Below, one piece after another: positions 43,111 through 57,000 of a DNA stretch of 64,000 bases. The notes beneath the pieces were generated by a model. That model was not told the DNA's origin. It searched no databases and saw only the letters and a program-made list of their open reading frames with translations. Numbering within the stretch: the stretch's first letter is position 1; each line of letters starts with the position of its first letter. Where the stretch lies: the NCBI RefSeq assembly GCF_901709675.1, contig NC_051101.1, forward strand, positions 11,490,501-11,554,500. The letters run 5' to 3'. This stretch comes from Syngnathus acus. Lineage: Eukaryota; Chordata; Actinopteri; Syngnathiformes; Syngnathidae. The position numbers and the translations under genes were made by a program.

Positions 43111-43561
43111 TAATCATACAGTAGTCATTTATCCGGAAGAACTAATCGAATAAAAGAACGAGGTGTTAACAATACGTAAGTTGTTCGGTTTAATTGAAAG
43201 TGATTTTATGAGGCGCGGAGTTTTCAGACATGGCAACTTGTTCGTCGTTACCATTACATTGTTAAGCGGGAAACGAAAGTGCAGTCAAACGTCGACGCTA
43301 CGTTGTTTTTTCGAAATACATTAACCAAACAATACCAAATTTCAATGGTAGGTAATTGTAATATTAATAAATATTGCTGCTAAGTAGGAGCAGACGTAGA
43401 CCGTCGTACTGGTGCTTAAAATTACGGTTTTTAATGTGGTCAGTAAGTGAAGTTGGTAAAGTTCCACATTTTGTGCACAGCTGTCAAATGAAGATGGTGG
43501 CTCGGGCATGTCGACGTAAAGAGGGCGAACATGTACAACTTGTTTTCCTAAAGAAAAGAAA
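43111..43561. promoter_or_regulatory. Bidirectional SLC25A40/DBF4 promoter with E2F-like site
   Basis: About 450 bp between the predicted SLC25A40 first exon and the DBF4 start codon. GCGGGAAA at 43266-43273 is a consensus E2F half-site, fitting the G1/S expression known for DBF4. A palindromic TTTCGCGAAA lies at 42853-42862 on the SLC25A40 side. No TATA box was recognised. Confidence 0.5.
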
Positions 43562-46500
43562 ATGAGGGCACAAGACACACAGAGACAAATTGGAGCTGAT
43601 TGGAAAGGTTTGTTACTACTACTATTATTCTTATTTTTGTTTTTATTATGATAACAGAATTGGGCGTCACGTTACGTCAATATTTAAAAACATCCAGGTT
43701 TTTGGGGTTTGCAAGACTTTAAGCTCACCTCACTTCACCGTGTTGTCTTTTTAGGAAAAGCTGGTGAGATGAAGTTGTCAGTAAAGTCCCATCTGGCACT
43801 CCTCAAGCCTTTAACAGGGAAAGTCTTCTATCTTGACCTGCTGTCCAACAGAAAAGCTGAGTCATTGGAGAGAGATATCAAACATCTCGGAGGAGTGGGT
43901 CCTTTCACAGCACTTCATTCATATGACTTTTAATATTACAGATAACTTTGCTTGTAGCGTCAATAAGATGCTAAATTGGCCTGGCTTGAAATGAAGTGGA
44001 ATTAATTAATGACATCTAACATTTGAATATTTCCCCTTGTTGTCATTCTAGAGTGTTGACAAGTTCTTCAGCAAAGACATCACGTACCTTGTATCCAACA
44101 AAAGGGAAACTAAATACGTGCAATGTCGGAGACAAGACTTTCCCTTTCCCAGTCCGCAATCTGCAAGTTCACCTTGCCCCCACTCAAATCAACCCCAGCC
44201 GGTCTGCGGTTGCGACAACACCAAGAACAGGTCTCAGGGTCAAGCTGACTCGGTGAGCTCGCTCGGATTGCTTCAGTAACTCTTAATGCTGATATCGTTT
44301 TTAGTAACTCGTTCTTCAATTCTACTCGGTTTGCTGCGGTTCTCCAATTTTCTGCTTTTGTTTTTTTTCTCCGTTGTAGTTTGTCACAAGCTGCGGGAGG
44401 TCTTCAGTAGAAAAAACTGTGAAAGAACAGGTTTGTTGACTCTACATAGCATTCTTACAGAGTCTTGTACTTGACTTTGCCAATTGAAACTTTCTTTGTA
44501 GGGCATTTTCCAGACTGACAAGATTCTGTCAAAGGCTCTGGAGTGGGGTGTAAAAATCTTCTACATTGATGGTGTGTTTACATTACAGTTATAAATATAT
44601 ATGTGTGTAAGTGACTTTTTCTGATGCAGGTTGGCTCCACTGATTTTAGAAATGTTTAACGTCATTGCTAAAATTGAACTAAAATAAGTGAAACTTTCAC
44701 TATTTGAAGAAACCAGACCAACACTTAATGTTGGATTTGTGCTACATGTGCAGAAGTGTTGGCGTATATTAAGAAGAAAAAAAAGACCATTGCAAGCCAG
44801 TGTCCAATCACTGCTGCAGCCAAAACAACTGTAAGTTTCCAAAGTCAAAAGTTCGTAATACTGTACATACCCTTATAAACTTGACTTGTTCTTGCATTCA
44901 ATGTATTGTAGGTCAAACACGCATCGACCGCAGAACTCACTTGTCAGGAATCCAAAGGTGACTGACGCGTGTAACCACTCTAATACTTCTAGCGCTCATT
45001 TGACTTAAGTATATATGCACTCAAACGTTTTTCTCCATAGGAGGGCGGATCGGCAAACCTTTCGTCAAGGTTGAAGATTCGAGCAGGTGAGAGGTCAAAT
45101 CTAGCTTCCACTTAATGAATTAATTGATGGCCCTTTAAAATTCTCATTTAAAAATGGTTTCTCCTCAGACATTACCGTCCGATATACGTCACCATGCCGA
45201 AAATGCCCGAGTTGAACCTGAAGACGCTTGCGCCGCGTTGTCCCTTTGTGGTTACTGGTGAAAAGTCCGCCGGGGACAAACAGCGAGTCAACAAGTACTC
45301 TTTCAATTTTTGAATATGAATGATAAGAATAGAGCTGGTCTCTTTGCAGGTATGTTTGGAAGCACAAACAATGAAAACCTGATTATAATTAATTATGTTA
45401 TTTATCCCCAGGACTGTCAAAGCAACAGGACGGGAAGGACAAGCTTCCGGTCGGAAGAACAACAAAGACAAGGAAGGAAGCGGCTACTGCCAGTGCTGCA
45501 TGGACAAATATGAAAACTTGATTAGCGTAAGTCTCATACGCATCAACAGTGGAACCGCTTAGTTTAATCACAACCTGTTTTCTTTAACTTTTTTTTCTTT
45601 TCTCCCAAATTAACATAAAAAAACAGTTGTGACTGTTGTTGTACAAGTGTAAAAAGAAGTTAACCTCTCTTGATTAAGGCAATGACAAAATAATCAAGTA
45701 TTAACTTACACATGGGCAAAATTGTTGATATCCTTCCGTTAAAAAAATAGGGATGACTTTAATCTCTAAAGCACTTTTTTTCTACTAGGGGTAGAATTTA
45801 GACAGGAAGTTGCACAAAAACAAACAATCCCACCCGGCACTGTCAAAGTGACGTTAGAAACGTCACGCGTCAATTCATAGCATGCACGCCACTTACTTTA
45901 AGGAGCCTTTCACGAAGTGTTGGTCCATCCCGTACCAAACCAGACTGTCCAAGATCAGCCTGGAAATGCTCTACTGCTTTTAGTTTTTGTTTCACTTTCA
46001 TTCTGACAAGTCTTGGAAATGTTCCTGGAATGTATTTCCTACAACTTATCCTAATAGTGAAACTAACCCATTTGTTATATAATATTCTGTTCAAACTTGA
46101 AATTTTATTGTAACCACAAAACTTAAAGCAGACTTGTGATTCAAATTTGCAAATGCTCTACTGCTTTTAGTTTTTGTTTCATTTTCATTCTGACAAGTCT
46201 TGGAAATGTTCCTGGAATGTATTTCCTACAACTTATCCTAATAGTGAAACTAACCCATTTGTTATATAATATTCTGTTCAAACTTGAAACTTTATTGTAA
46301 CCACAAAACTTAAAGCAGACTTATGATTCAAATTTGCACTTTATTTCATCCAGCACCTACAAAGTGAACGTCACCGGGCTTTTTCCAAAAGCGAAGCTTA
46401 CCAAGTGTTGAACCAACTAGTATCTCCTCTACAACGCAGCTTCACCAGTTTCAACACTTTTATTAAAAGGTAATTTTGCTAACAAAACAGTTTAAATATA

Positions 46501-47221
46501 TTTAGCCTTCTTTTGAACCTACATTTCTTTTGTTCCCTTCAGACACAAGTCCAGCGTTTCGTCTGTTCAACTTGACACTGGACCATTCAGGGGACTTGAT
46601 ATCAGAGCCACAGAGATGATTAAGGAGGAGCAGCAGCCTAATGACTGCCCCATGGAATCTTTTCCTTTTCCATCTACTTCAGGCCTTCAGTCTGCTACTC
46701 AGCTTCCAACTTCTTTGACTGCCTCACTCAGCTCAAATCTAAGACGTGTGTCACATAAACGGCCGCGCAGACGCAATTTGATGACTTTGTCACCTCCAAA
46801 AGCTGCACAGGAAATGCGGCCCTCCAGCGGCGAAAGCTTGGCCAGAAGCCCGGTATTAATTCCTCAGGTCAACGTTGATGTGCACGTACCTCATGAAGAC
46901 ACACGCAGCCCTCAGGAGCCACTTTGTGAGTCATACTTGGGAAGCCCCAGTGCTGTCACAAATCAACAAGAGGACACTAACAGGCGCAAAAGGCCACCTG
47001 GGAAAGCCGTTGGAAATGGAGAGCATCTTTCTCCACCGAGCTGCTCTCCAGTCGAGACAGTAAGGAGGAAAGTCAGAGTTTATAAGCGGCAAAAATGGAA
47101 ATTCGACACTACACATGAAGAGCATGTAAAGCAGAATGACACTTGTGACAACTCTCCCGAACGCTCTGGCAACTTTTTCTCTCCACTGATAAAAGGAGAT
47201 GTGGAATTAGCGCAGATCTAA
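43562..47221 (+). CDS. dbf4: DBF4, regulatory subunit of CDC7 kinase
   Basis: Twelve coding exons: 43562-43607, 43755-43894, 44052-44252, 44380-44430, 44502-44571, 44754-44830, 44912-44957, 45041-45086, 45169-45294, 45412-45526, 46354-46469, 46543-47221. They sum to 570 codons plus stop. Dbf4 binds and activates CDC7, which phosphorylates MCM to fire replication origins in S phase. Three family blocks are visible. Motif N is BRCT-like (GKVFYLDLLSNRKAESLERD, then VDKFFSKDITYLVSNK). Motif M runs from GKPFVKVEDSSRHYRPIYV to PRCPF. Motif C is the DBF4-type zinc finger: CQCCMDKYENL, then HLQSERH across an exon join (Cys-x2-Cys, His-x5-His, about residues 290-313). The 226-codon last exon is a low-complexity tail with little resemblance to the human one; the human protein is about 100 aa longer. 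The start follows A-rich sequence with A at -3. Confidence 0.93.
45964..46337. repeat. 187-bp tandem duplication (two units) in DBF4 intron 10
   Basis: Unit 1 spans 45964-46150 and unit 2 spans 46151-46337. Both start AAATGCTCTACTGCTTTTAG and end GATTCAAATTTGC. I count three mismatches over 187 positions. Unit 2 ends 16 bases before the exon encoding the zinc-finger histidines. Confidence 0.95.
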
Positions 47222-47558
47222 TGACCAGAAGAGAATGAACAAAGCACTGGAGAATACAGACAGATGGATAGTGCTCATAATTTAATACTGCTCTTTTTTT
47301 CTGTATCTCCTACAACCTGTGGCCAGTGCCATTGTAAAAACAAATACAACCCCAGAGGGACAGTTATTGAAAAAAAAAAAAATCCAAAGCATAGCTTTAT
47401 CACGCATGTAGCATTCCCCTTGGAACAGTGGCATGGCCTCTAATTAGAAAACAAATATATAATTTAAATTGTTACTGTTACAATTACCATAATATTGTTT
47501 TTCCTTGAGAAAAAAAAAATCGAAATATGTGGAGAAAGAAGCTACACACGTGATGCTT

Positions 47559-47564
47559 AATAAA
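47559..47564 (+). promoter_or_regulatory. Poly(A) signal AATAAA for DBF4
   Basis: A canonical hexamer 338 bp past the stop codon. Confidence 0.55.
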
Positions 47565-47842
47565 ACTCCAAGTGGAAAAAAGGCCTCCAATATGCTGCTG
47601 ATATATGGCTGCATGAGTCATGAGGAAAGGAGCTGGAGAAACGCATGATGCGGTGGTGCTGCTGCTTCGGTTCCGAATGTCTGTCGGAAGGCCGCAGCCT
47701 CCTTCCGCGCCCCCACCCGCCTTGCTCATGTGTATGCATGAGGCGTTCCTGCAGCCATCCGCTGGATATTGATGTGTTTTAAGGAGGTGTCCCCTGCCCT
47801 GCCTCCCTTCGTCCCCGCCTCTTCTCTCTCAACCCATCGCAA

Positions 47843-47862
47843 CCCCCCTCCCTCCCTCCCCC
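47843..47862 (-). promoter_or_regulatory. G-quadruplex-capable tract in ADAM22 promoter
   Basis: The plus strand is a C-rich run with CCCTCCCTCCC. The minus strand therefore has four G-runs of at least three, separated by single A residues. It is 220 bp upstream of the start codon. Confidence 0.5.
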
Positions 47863-48080
47863 GCGTCCTCTCCCCCCCTCCCTCCTCGCCGCCGCTGAAG
47901 AACCGCCGTGTCTCGGTGCGCTCAGACGCGCTCGGCGTTCAGTCTCGCGCGGACCCTCGATGGCCTCCGATCGCAGGGACTGCATGAAGCACATCAGCAG
48001 CCCCATCGTCCCCTAGCAAAACCCACGCGTGGATTACCGCATTGTTTTGTCCTTCCCCACCCAGAGACGTAGCGAGGAAA

Positions 48081-51000
48081 ATGATGATGATGCGCGCACC
48101 TTGGTGGATTTCCCTTTTGTGCGTCTGTGGATTGATGCAAGTCGGTCACCAGAGCAACCCCCATTCCCTTAACGGTAATCCATCATCATATTAGTATCAC
48201 TTTATATTCTTATCATGTATATGACGTTTTAAATAGCGCGGTTTTATTTCATTATATTCTGCACCAGTTCCGTGTTTTCCCAGAATTAGTAAATAAGAGC
48301 AACGGGCATTTTCATACGGGGGTGGATGTGTCTTTTTGTCTTCAACAATAATAAAATGGGTGGTCTTCCCCTCGCCGGTGCAGGTGACGCTTGGTCGAGC
48401 GTCAAGACGCCTCGTAAAGAAGGCGCCTGGCTGGGCAAGAAGAAGGAGGACACGGTGCCTGTTCGTCTGCTTTACACCAGACACAACCACAGCATGATCG
48501 GCCACCATGAGCTCAGCACGCGCATCACGGGCAGCCCCGGATCCACGCAGGTACACGCCGCGCTTCGGTGTTGGTGATGGGAGTGGAAGTCGCGCTTGTT
48601 TATTGTTCTGCATTCCCCTCTTGTCCTCGGGAAACACGTGAGAAAAATATCAACACAACATTAGAATGTGGCAACGTCATGCTCATGAATTCCTGCGACG
48701 AGGGGGAGTGTTCATGTTGAGATATTTATGAGAAAAACAAAACGATAAACATCAATCATTCAATAATACATTAGAAGTCATATTTATTTTTCCCATGTAT
48801 GATTAACCTTTCACTACACGCAGAGCTGATAATGGAGGATAATGATGACCATTGGTCTTATTATAAAAGCATCAGCCCTAAGAAAACGATTTAATTTTAC
48901 AACTTTCATGAGCATACAAATGCCACAAGTTGCTATGGTACGTCTTGTCCACGAGGGGTCACAATTCTTGGACATCTCAATAGTGCATCAGGCAGCCTGC
49001 GCACACTGAATTGGCAGGACTAATTCGTAAAATTGTAAAAGTACTGCAAAATTATATCGGAACTAATACAAATACGATTTTCACTTTTTTTTTTTTTTTT
49101 TTTTTGCATGACTTGATCTCTTGCAAAGCTGCTGAGTAACCATTCAGCTATCTCTGCCCATTTGGAATAAATTTATAAAAGTTACTATACCACTTGAAAA
49201 GCTTGTGAGGCTAGAGTTCATAATAACCAATTTGCAATCACCAGTAATTGTCTCAAAAATAGATTTGTGACGGATATTCACAAATTCCCATGAGAGTCTG
49301 CGACATCACATGAAAAAAAGTTTGATCACTTATCCATCGTCTGTTTTTAGCGCCACAAATCTAAAAACAAACCTGTCCAATGGTTTTGAAAGCATGTCAC
49401 ACACGCAGGATGTTATTTATAGACGCTCTGGGCTATTTTTAAATCCCAGACGCAAACATCAACAGCGCCGGCAGAGGAGTAGCAAAAAGTCTTGTTTGGT
49501 GGGAAAACAAAGCGTGCAAATGAAAGCCCGTGAGTGTATTTGCTCACTACGTTTTTCCGCTTTTGGACGGCGTGGTATGAAAAGTCATCTCTGCTGTAAC
49601 TCGCAAATCAACGAGGGCGGAGTTAGTGGATTATACCGAACACAATTACGGCTATCTCCTCCCATCCGACGTTTCATATTGCAGATTAGATTAGATCATA
49701 TATACAGTATATATTTTACTCGCACTTATATATGCATTGAGTGAAGCAAACAATAGAAGCTGCGCTCCTTGGGGATGTTGCACTCTGAGGTCACCCATGG
49801 GTGAGCACAGGGGGCACCTCCTCAAAAGAGGTCCTCCCCTCCCCCCCGTTGTGCTCACGCTGCATCCACATTGTAATGAAGGTAGCCGGCGGCACAAGGG
49901 TGGAAGGAGGGGGAGGGACCAGCGGAATGACTGCTGGTGGGTTCTCGTTGACCCTGAGGGCTGTGGAGTGAGTGAATGAATGAATCAAGCCATGTGCACC
50001 ATCTGCGTCCAACACTCGAGAGGAATGGAAATCCACCTTCAGTCAAATCAATCACACTCATGCAACCACAGTAATGCACATTTGTGTTATAGACCAGAGA
50101 TGTTGAATTACCACTTTAAAATTTAGACATATGTCTTGCATGTTGTACAAGATTTGGACATCAAACTGTCAGAGCATGAGTCTTATAAAAAAAAAAAAAA
50201 AAAGACCTAATTGACTTAAATTTCAATGTATTTTATGAGAATGACAGTACAGTGTAGATTCGATAAAGCCATTTCTTTTTATATTTATTGAATTTGCTAC
50301 CAATTGTAGTGATGGTAAAATGAAGCTTCGAAACTGCTTCGTGAACCAGTTCTAGTATTTTTTGACTCCTCTTGCCATTCTTCTTAAACCCCCTTTTTTT
50401 TTTTAAAACCAACAGCACCATCTAGAGGAGGCAAAAAATGCATCTGATTTATGAAGCAAAGTTGAAGCTTCATTTTCCCATCACAAAATTATTGTGAATA
50501 TTTAAAAAAAACAAAAAGAATTCACTCAATACTGATCATGATAATTACATGACCTCGAGCATCTATAAATAATATTAAAAAATAATTGCCAATAATTCTA
50601 CTTTAAACATTTTTGGTCCTTGTCTTAATGGACATTGATGTCCATTTTATCTGACACGCATGTCATTGTGTGCCCTCTGATCCGTGAATATTCTAAGAAC
50701 CAAAGTGATCCGTCCTTTCTCACATGTCCTCTTTCAGGTGAACCACGTGGCCCAGGCCAGCTTTCAAGTGGAAGCTTTTGGCAGGAAGTTCACCTTGGAC
50801 GTGGAGCTCAATCAGTGAGTTGTTCTTGCCGTTTGCACTTAGCCGCTGTCGTAAATCTTCTCCCGCTTCCTCGTCCAGCAAAGTCAGTCGTTTGTTAATG
50901 CGATTGCTTTTAGCGTGAGAATCAAATATGTGATGCTGGCCGGTGCTTATTTAGCCACTAGGGAATCATTTTCTCTTGCACGTGTGTGCATGTTTGTTAT

Positions 51001-54000
51001 GGGAGTGAGTGAGAGGCTCCAGCATAATAGTCGCTGATTTACGGTAAAGGCTGGAGCGCTGCGCTGTCAGACGCTGCTGATATCGATCACCACTGATGGA
51101 AAGTGAGCGACTCACTTTCCTCTCTCTCCCTCTTTACTCTTGACTTGGCACTCTCATTCTTTCACATCCTCCTTTCCGCACACAAAGCATTATACAGTTC
51201 AGCTTCTCCGAGACGGTTGTGTGTTTATCACTGTCTGTTTGCTAGGCCTCTGTTAGACAGAGGTCCCCGCATTCAGTGCCGTTAACATTCCGATAATGAA
51301 GTTATTAATTGGTGTCAGCATCTGGTGTAATAAAGTATTTGTTGTCGCCGAGAATTTTACAACAGGGTGAGGACAAGTGGGAATTTGTGTCAGGTGTAAG
51401 TCTGGCGTGCATGGATGGGCAGGACTTTATTTTGCTATTTTCACACACACCCGAAAAGATAGAAATCGATGATTTGCGCCGTTGTGGGCGTGAACACAAC
51501 CGATTTGCTTTTCTTTTAAAATCAGCGTATGTGATTTGCTGCCTTTGGAATGACGGATTTGCTAGAGTCTACGACAACGGTCAAAGTGTGTGAAGTATTT
51601 AAAGCAACCGCTTAGTCTTTAGACTGCTAGCTGAATGCTAATGCTAACACATAATGGAAAAGACAACTAAAATGTTTTTTTTTGTGAAGGCTGGAATGAA
51701 ATAATTACATTTCCATTCTTTTCATTGAGGAAAGATGAAAAATTTATATTTTGGACAAATACCTGCAGCTCCTTGTGTGATATAGTCAGTTTGTCTTCTT
51801 GGCACGTTTCGAATCGGTATGAACTCTCAGACACAAATACACACACGCCGCTACACGAGTCCTTCTACCGTGTAATCCGCTGTTCTCGTAAAATCATTTT
51901 AAAAGGAGACATACCAGTGAAATCCCATTTCCAGATGACCGTAGAAGGGAATTAGCCTCCAACCTGTCACTCTTACGCGCCACTTTAACGTGTGTGACTG
52001 TCCTCGTCCTCGTCATTTCTGCACGTTTTTAAATCCCACTTAGCAACTGATTTATTGGATGCTGCCAATAAGACGAGGAAACAAGAACAACGTGTGACCT
52101 GCTGCATTGTTATAACTGGTCGTTGTGTGTATGCTATCAAATCCGTGGCATAGTTTTGACACTCTGCGTGTCCCACTTCGAGTCCTACTTTTTCATCTCT
52201 CACGAGGGACACTTTCCTACTTTTAGTGCCTGAATGTCATCCGTGAACTGATTTTTTTTTTTTTTTTTAATAGAACACATCATTTTTGTTTACCAGATTG
52301 GGCGTCAGGAGAGCTAACATCTTTTGTCAGTCAATAACAAAATCTCCAAAACATGCCCCGGTGTTTATTTTTGTTACTATATGCACACAAGGCCACATGC
52401 AAAGTGCATCAGTCTACATGGAAGGACGACTCTGTGCCGCCCCCTCCATCGTTGTCTTTGTCTGCCTCCTTCATCTTTTGCGACCGGCTGCAACATTTAC
52501 ATTCATTGGACAAGATCCAGCAGAAAAGATTGGGGGTTGCCTCCCCCCCTCCTCTTTTTTTTTTTGTTAATCAGCCTCAACCAAACACACATCTCCACCC
52601 TCTATTCAACTCTTTCTTCACCCGCTGCTGCTGAATAATAGATAAGATTAAAGAGTAGTGTGCACATGTCGATGTATTTTGGGACTTTTGGTTGATGTTA
52701 CATACTGTCTGGTGGTCATAATACAACCATCATGATTTGTTGTGAAAGGATGCGAAATATTCGGGCCTTCAGGAACGAGTTGGAACAAAAAATGGGTGGA
52801 AATTACATTTTGATTAAAGCCCTCAGATGACTTTAAAAATGGTCCCAGATAGAAAAAATGTAGCATCAGGTCGGATTGTCTTCTCGCTGTTACATCATCT
52901 CTCGAGTGTTACAAAACAGGAACAAGCTGGCCGGCGTCCCTCCTGTGTGCAGCGTTGACACTGACAGGCGCTCAGTGTGTTGTTATTCCTACTAGTGTCG
53001 CGTCAGCTTTCCTGCACGCAGTCATGCTCTTTATGCTAATGCACGCTTACCGGCAATGCTAAATGCATTATTCATTCGTGTGCACGTGCGTGTGTGCAGT
53101 CAGCATGTGTTTATGTGGTGGGGGGGGGGGTGGACACATGTAAAGTGTGGGGGCCTAGTCAAACGTATGTGTTGGTGCCCCATCCCATAAAAAAAAAAGA
53201 AGGCTAAGTAAACATCCCATGGTTTGACCGTTTGATTAATGTGTGTGTTTTGTAGCTAAAAAATAATGTGGATGAATAGCACAGTAAGTGTTGTTCTAAT
53301 TAAAAAAAAAAACATAGATGAAAATATCCAGACAGACAAAAAAGGGTTGAATATTAAAAGATGATCAGAGAAGAGAAATTAGAGATACAACAAAGGCATC
53401 TGAATTATTCATCTCATTTTCTTTGATTTAATTCCACACGCTCTTCTTGCTGAGTTAAATTGCCTGAGATTTTTTAACATCCTCTCGCGGAGAACAAGAA
53501 ATTGCAATTTTGCAAATTTTCCTACAAAGGTCAACGCTGATATTATTTCTGTGATCAGCTCCAAAATTCTAATATAGGTATATAACTTTGCTGAAACCAT
53601 GGCGGAATATTCACATCAGATTAGGCACAAACATTAAAAAAATGGGATTGGACAGACAAGAAAAATAAGCATAATTACTTTTATTTTATTTTTATTTTTA
53701 AGTCTGTATCACGCACTCGACCTGCTTTTGTGACACTGATACAATGATGATCTTCCTCTTCCACTTGTATCTCCATCCTTGTCTCTGCTGCCCGCTTGAT
53801 AATTGATTGAAAGAAGGCGTGATCTGATTTATTGAAAAGAATCACACAAGTGTTTGAGTGAGGGGGATGCAGAGTGGAAGCATAACAGAGTATAGACAGA
53901 CCGGAAAAAATGAGAAGTATAGGATGTGTGGATGTCTTTGAAGCACCCTCTCGTCCTGCTGCTGTGTGGGTGGAGAAGCAGCAGATGGGGAAAACCGAGT

Positions 54001-57000
54001 GGACGCCGTGTTTGTATATTTATATGCTTGGGGGAGGTAGCTACTTGAAAGGAGCGCCTTGAAACCAATGTAAGCGTCCTCATCTATACCTTAGCAAGCT
54101 AGCATGTCATCGGCTCATGTGAAGAAACACCCACACTTGCACATGTGACTAAAAATGTAAAAAAAATCAAGATCCTACTTTTTTTTTTTTCGGTATGACA
54201 CTAAGACGTTGATATAAGCTGTGTTATTTCTCGGTTGTGTTAAGACGAGGGCTAAAAAAAAAAATGGCCGACATAAACAACATCCCACGCCGCCTAATTG
54301 TGTGCAAAGACGAGCAGAAAATAAATCAGACTGTTTCGCTTACATAACACGGCTTAGCTTACGATTCCTAATTTGAAACCGCGTTGACTTAGCCTAGCAT
54401 TAGCCTCAAGGCTTTTTTTTTTATAGCCAACTTTCTGCCTTCCTCACTTTTGCATAATAAATAAAAACAGAGAGCGATTTCACCGCTTACTGTACGCACG
54501 CCACTTGCATGTTGTCATACTACATAATGCAACGGTTAGCTCCATGCGCTTATTTCTGGATGCTACCACAAATCCTTTCCACGCAAAGCTATATTTTAAC
54601 ACAAAAGCATGGAAACAAAAACAAAAAAAAACAATTTTAAATACTGTACCGCTCACCATTATGCTAAATGTAGTTGTTGTAATTAGTAGGAACTTGTTTA
54701 TCATCATTTGCCCTTACTAAAAAAGCTCATTTTTGCTAGCTTGCGGGCGCACTATTTCACCCAAGCGGTGTCCAAGTGACGCATTTCTGATGAGCAATTA
54801 GTGAGTAAATGAATTATAGCCTGGAGACCTTTATCGGGGCCTCGTTGCGAGGTTAGATGTGGGGGTGTTTAGGTGTGTGTAGAAATCCCCAAAGAGAACC
54901 CCGGCCCCTCCCTCCTCTGTTCTCCTCATCCACCTTTCCAACATAGCACCACCCCCCTCCTCACCCTGTCATCCATCAGCACCCCACTCCTCATTATGGC
55001 CGCCTGACACAGCACGTTCACCACTTTGGTGCTTGAGTCCATACATGGAAGACTAGTGCAGTGTGTGTGTGTTTTTGCAATGATTAGACTTTTGTGGACG
55101 CAATGAAAGGCTGCTAGTTCCACTTTGGTGCCAATCGCTCCACATCAACGCTGCCAAACTTGCCTTTTTTTTTTTGGTGCTTTTTCATCCATGGAGTGCC
55201 TGGCGAGAAAATGTGAAACGAATTTTAAGCGGGGTATACTTAGAACAGTAATCAAGGCAAATTTGAGCATTTTTCTCCTGATTAAAACCACTCAGCAGTG
55301 TGATTGCCTCCAAAATATTTTTGGTGGGGTTTGTTAAGCCTGTTGGCAAATAATCTTGTGTGATTAACTAACACATTTCGGAGCGGCCAAGTTTGGGACG
55401 TGAAACGGGACGAGAGCCAAAGCTTGCGGACATATTAGCTTAGTATTTGAAAATGGAGCCACAAGTGAAGCCGCAGTGGGAAATTTCTCTGCAGTTTCAG
55501 TTTTGTCCGCAGTTTAGGCAACAGCAGATGTTACTTTATGTATACTGAGGATAAAAAACGTCTTAGTGTTTGATACCCCGTGATTTATTTGATCTACTTT
55601 TATGCTTGCAGTTTATGTTTTGTGACTTTAACACAGAGATAAATGAAATCTCTGCAATTTTGATGTTCAATTCTCTTAATTATGCACTTAGAGAATGTAA
55701 TTATGTGGACAAAAAAAAAAAAAGATGACATGCACGTCGAGAAAATTGGGTTGTGGCGTTTTAAAGGAAGGATGACGCCCGCCTGCTTTTTACCGCTTCA
55801 TTCTTCCCGACCCTTTTAATGAAATGCTCTTGTGATTGCAACATTTCTTTTTCGCTCTTTGCCCGTCGGGAGCGTGAGTGGGCTGGCTGACATTCAAGGG
55901 GCGCGAAAGCGGGATCTGTGACGCAAGTGGCTCTCGTGTGCCTGCTTATGAATGCTTTGTCGACTGGAGCGGCGGAGCGTCTGGTCGGAAATTCTATGAC
56001 AAGCGCGCCGACACGCAAGACGTTTCCGCGGCGACTGAGCGGAGTGGGGGATAAGTGTTGAAACGATATTATGAAAGTGCTTTTTGTCAAGTGAAAAGTT
56101 CATGCAAAGTTATGGTTTGGGTGCTGCTGTTTTGGTTAGCAACTGCAAATAGGCTCAACTCTGTTCATGCGTGATTAAAACAGATAATAATAATTACCAC
56201 TTACAAGCCGCTTTTTTTTCCCCTGATAGGGAAAACGGAGGCGTCTATTTGAGGCAGCCATTTATTATTCATTTCTGAAATCTGCCTCACACCAAGCGAG
56301 GCGGCCAAAGGCGATGGTGCAACGCACGTGTTTTGGCGGCCGACTGTGAAATATAATTCCGCGGCAGGGGAGATATTGCGTGTGTTTATTTTTGTCATTA
56401 TTTGCCCCGGAAACCTCAAACGAGGATGTTGATGAATGTGTGGGTTATCAACTGCATGTTTGACACTCCACGACCTCGTACCTGGTTTTACAAACGGAAA
56501 GTAATAAAAAAGATTTCTGTCGAAGGTTTTTATGAAGCTCCAGACTGAGGAGAGTTTTATGTCTATTTTTTTCGGTCATCCACTCTGCGGCAAAAGCTGT
56601 CACCTTCTCAGCAAACCTTTTGCTGATGATTTGTAACCCAATTCCAGCTTTGGGCTGGTCCCTGACATCTTTTGATAGCTCTTTTAGACTTGGCTGTGGT
56701 GCTACAGAGATTGGAATGTAAAGGAAAAAAATCGTAGTATGTAAGAACAGGAATTGGTAATGGGTTGATTGAACAAGAACAAAAACGGGAGATTTCTTTT
56801 TCAGTAATTTGAAAAAATCAATAAGGGATGAACTAATTTATTCACCATACAGCAAAAAACGGCATAAAACTTTTTTTTTTTTTAATTAAAGGCCGATAAT
56901 AATTCCGATATTTGGCAGAATAAAATTCTAATGACCAATGAATCGGTTGATTAATAAAAAAAACCTAAAATGAATAAAATAACTTATTTTATTGTTCAGC

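Larger units (their letters stand above)
47222..48080 (+). promoter_or_regulatory. DBF4 3' UTR, then ADAM22 promoter and 5' UTR
   Basis: The DBF4 3' UTR runs to AATAAA at 47559-47564. From about 47640 the sequence becomes GC-rich and pyrimidine-tract rich up to the ADAM22 start, a promoter-like region with many CpGs. Only about 500 bp separate the DBF4 poly(A) signal from the ADAM22 start codon. No other gene was seen. Confidence 0.6.

Noticed and set aside
48326-48577. Separate small gene at ADAM22 exon 2
   Set aside because: It is ADAM22 exon 2 (48384-48550) with read-through into both flanking introns.
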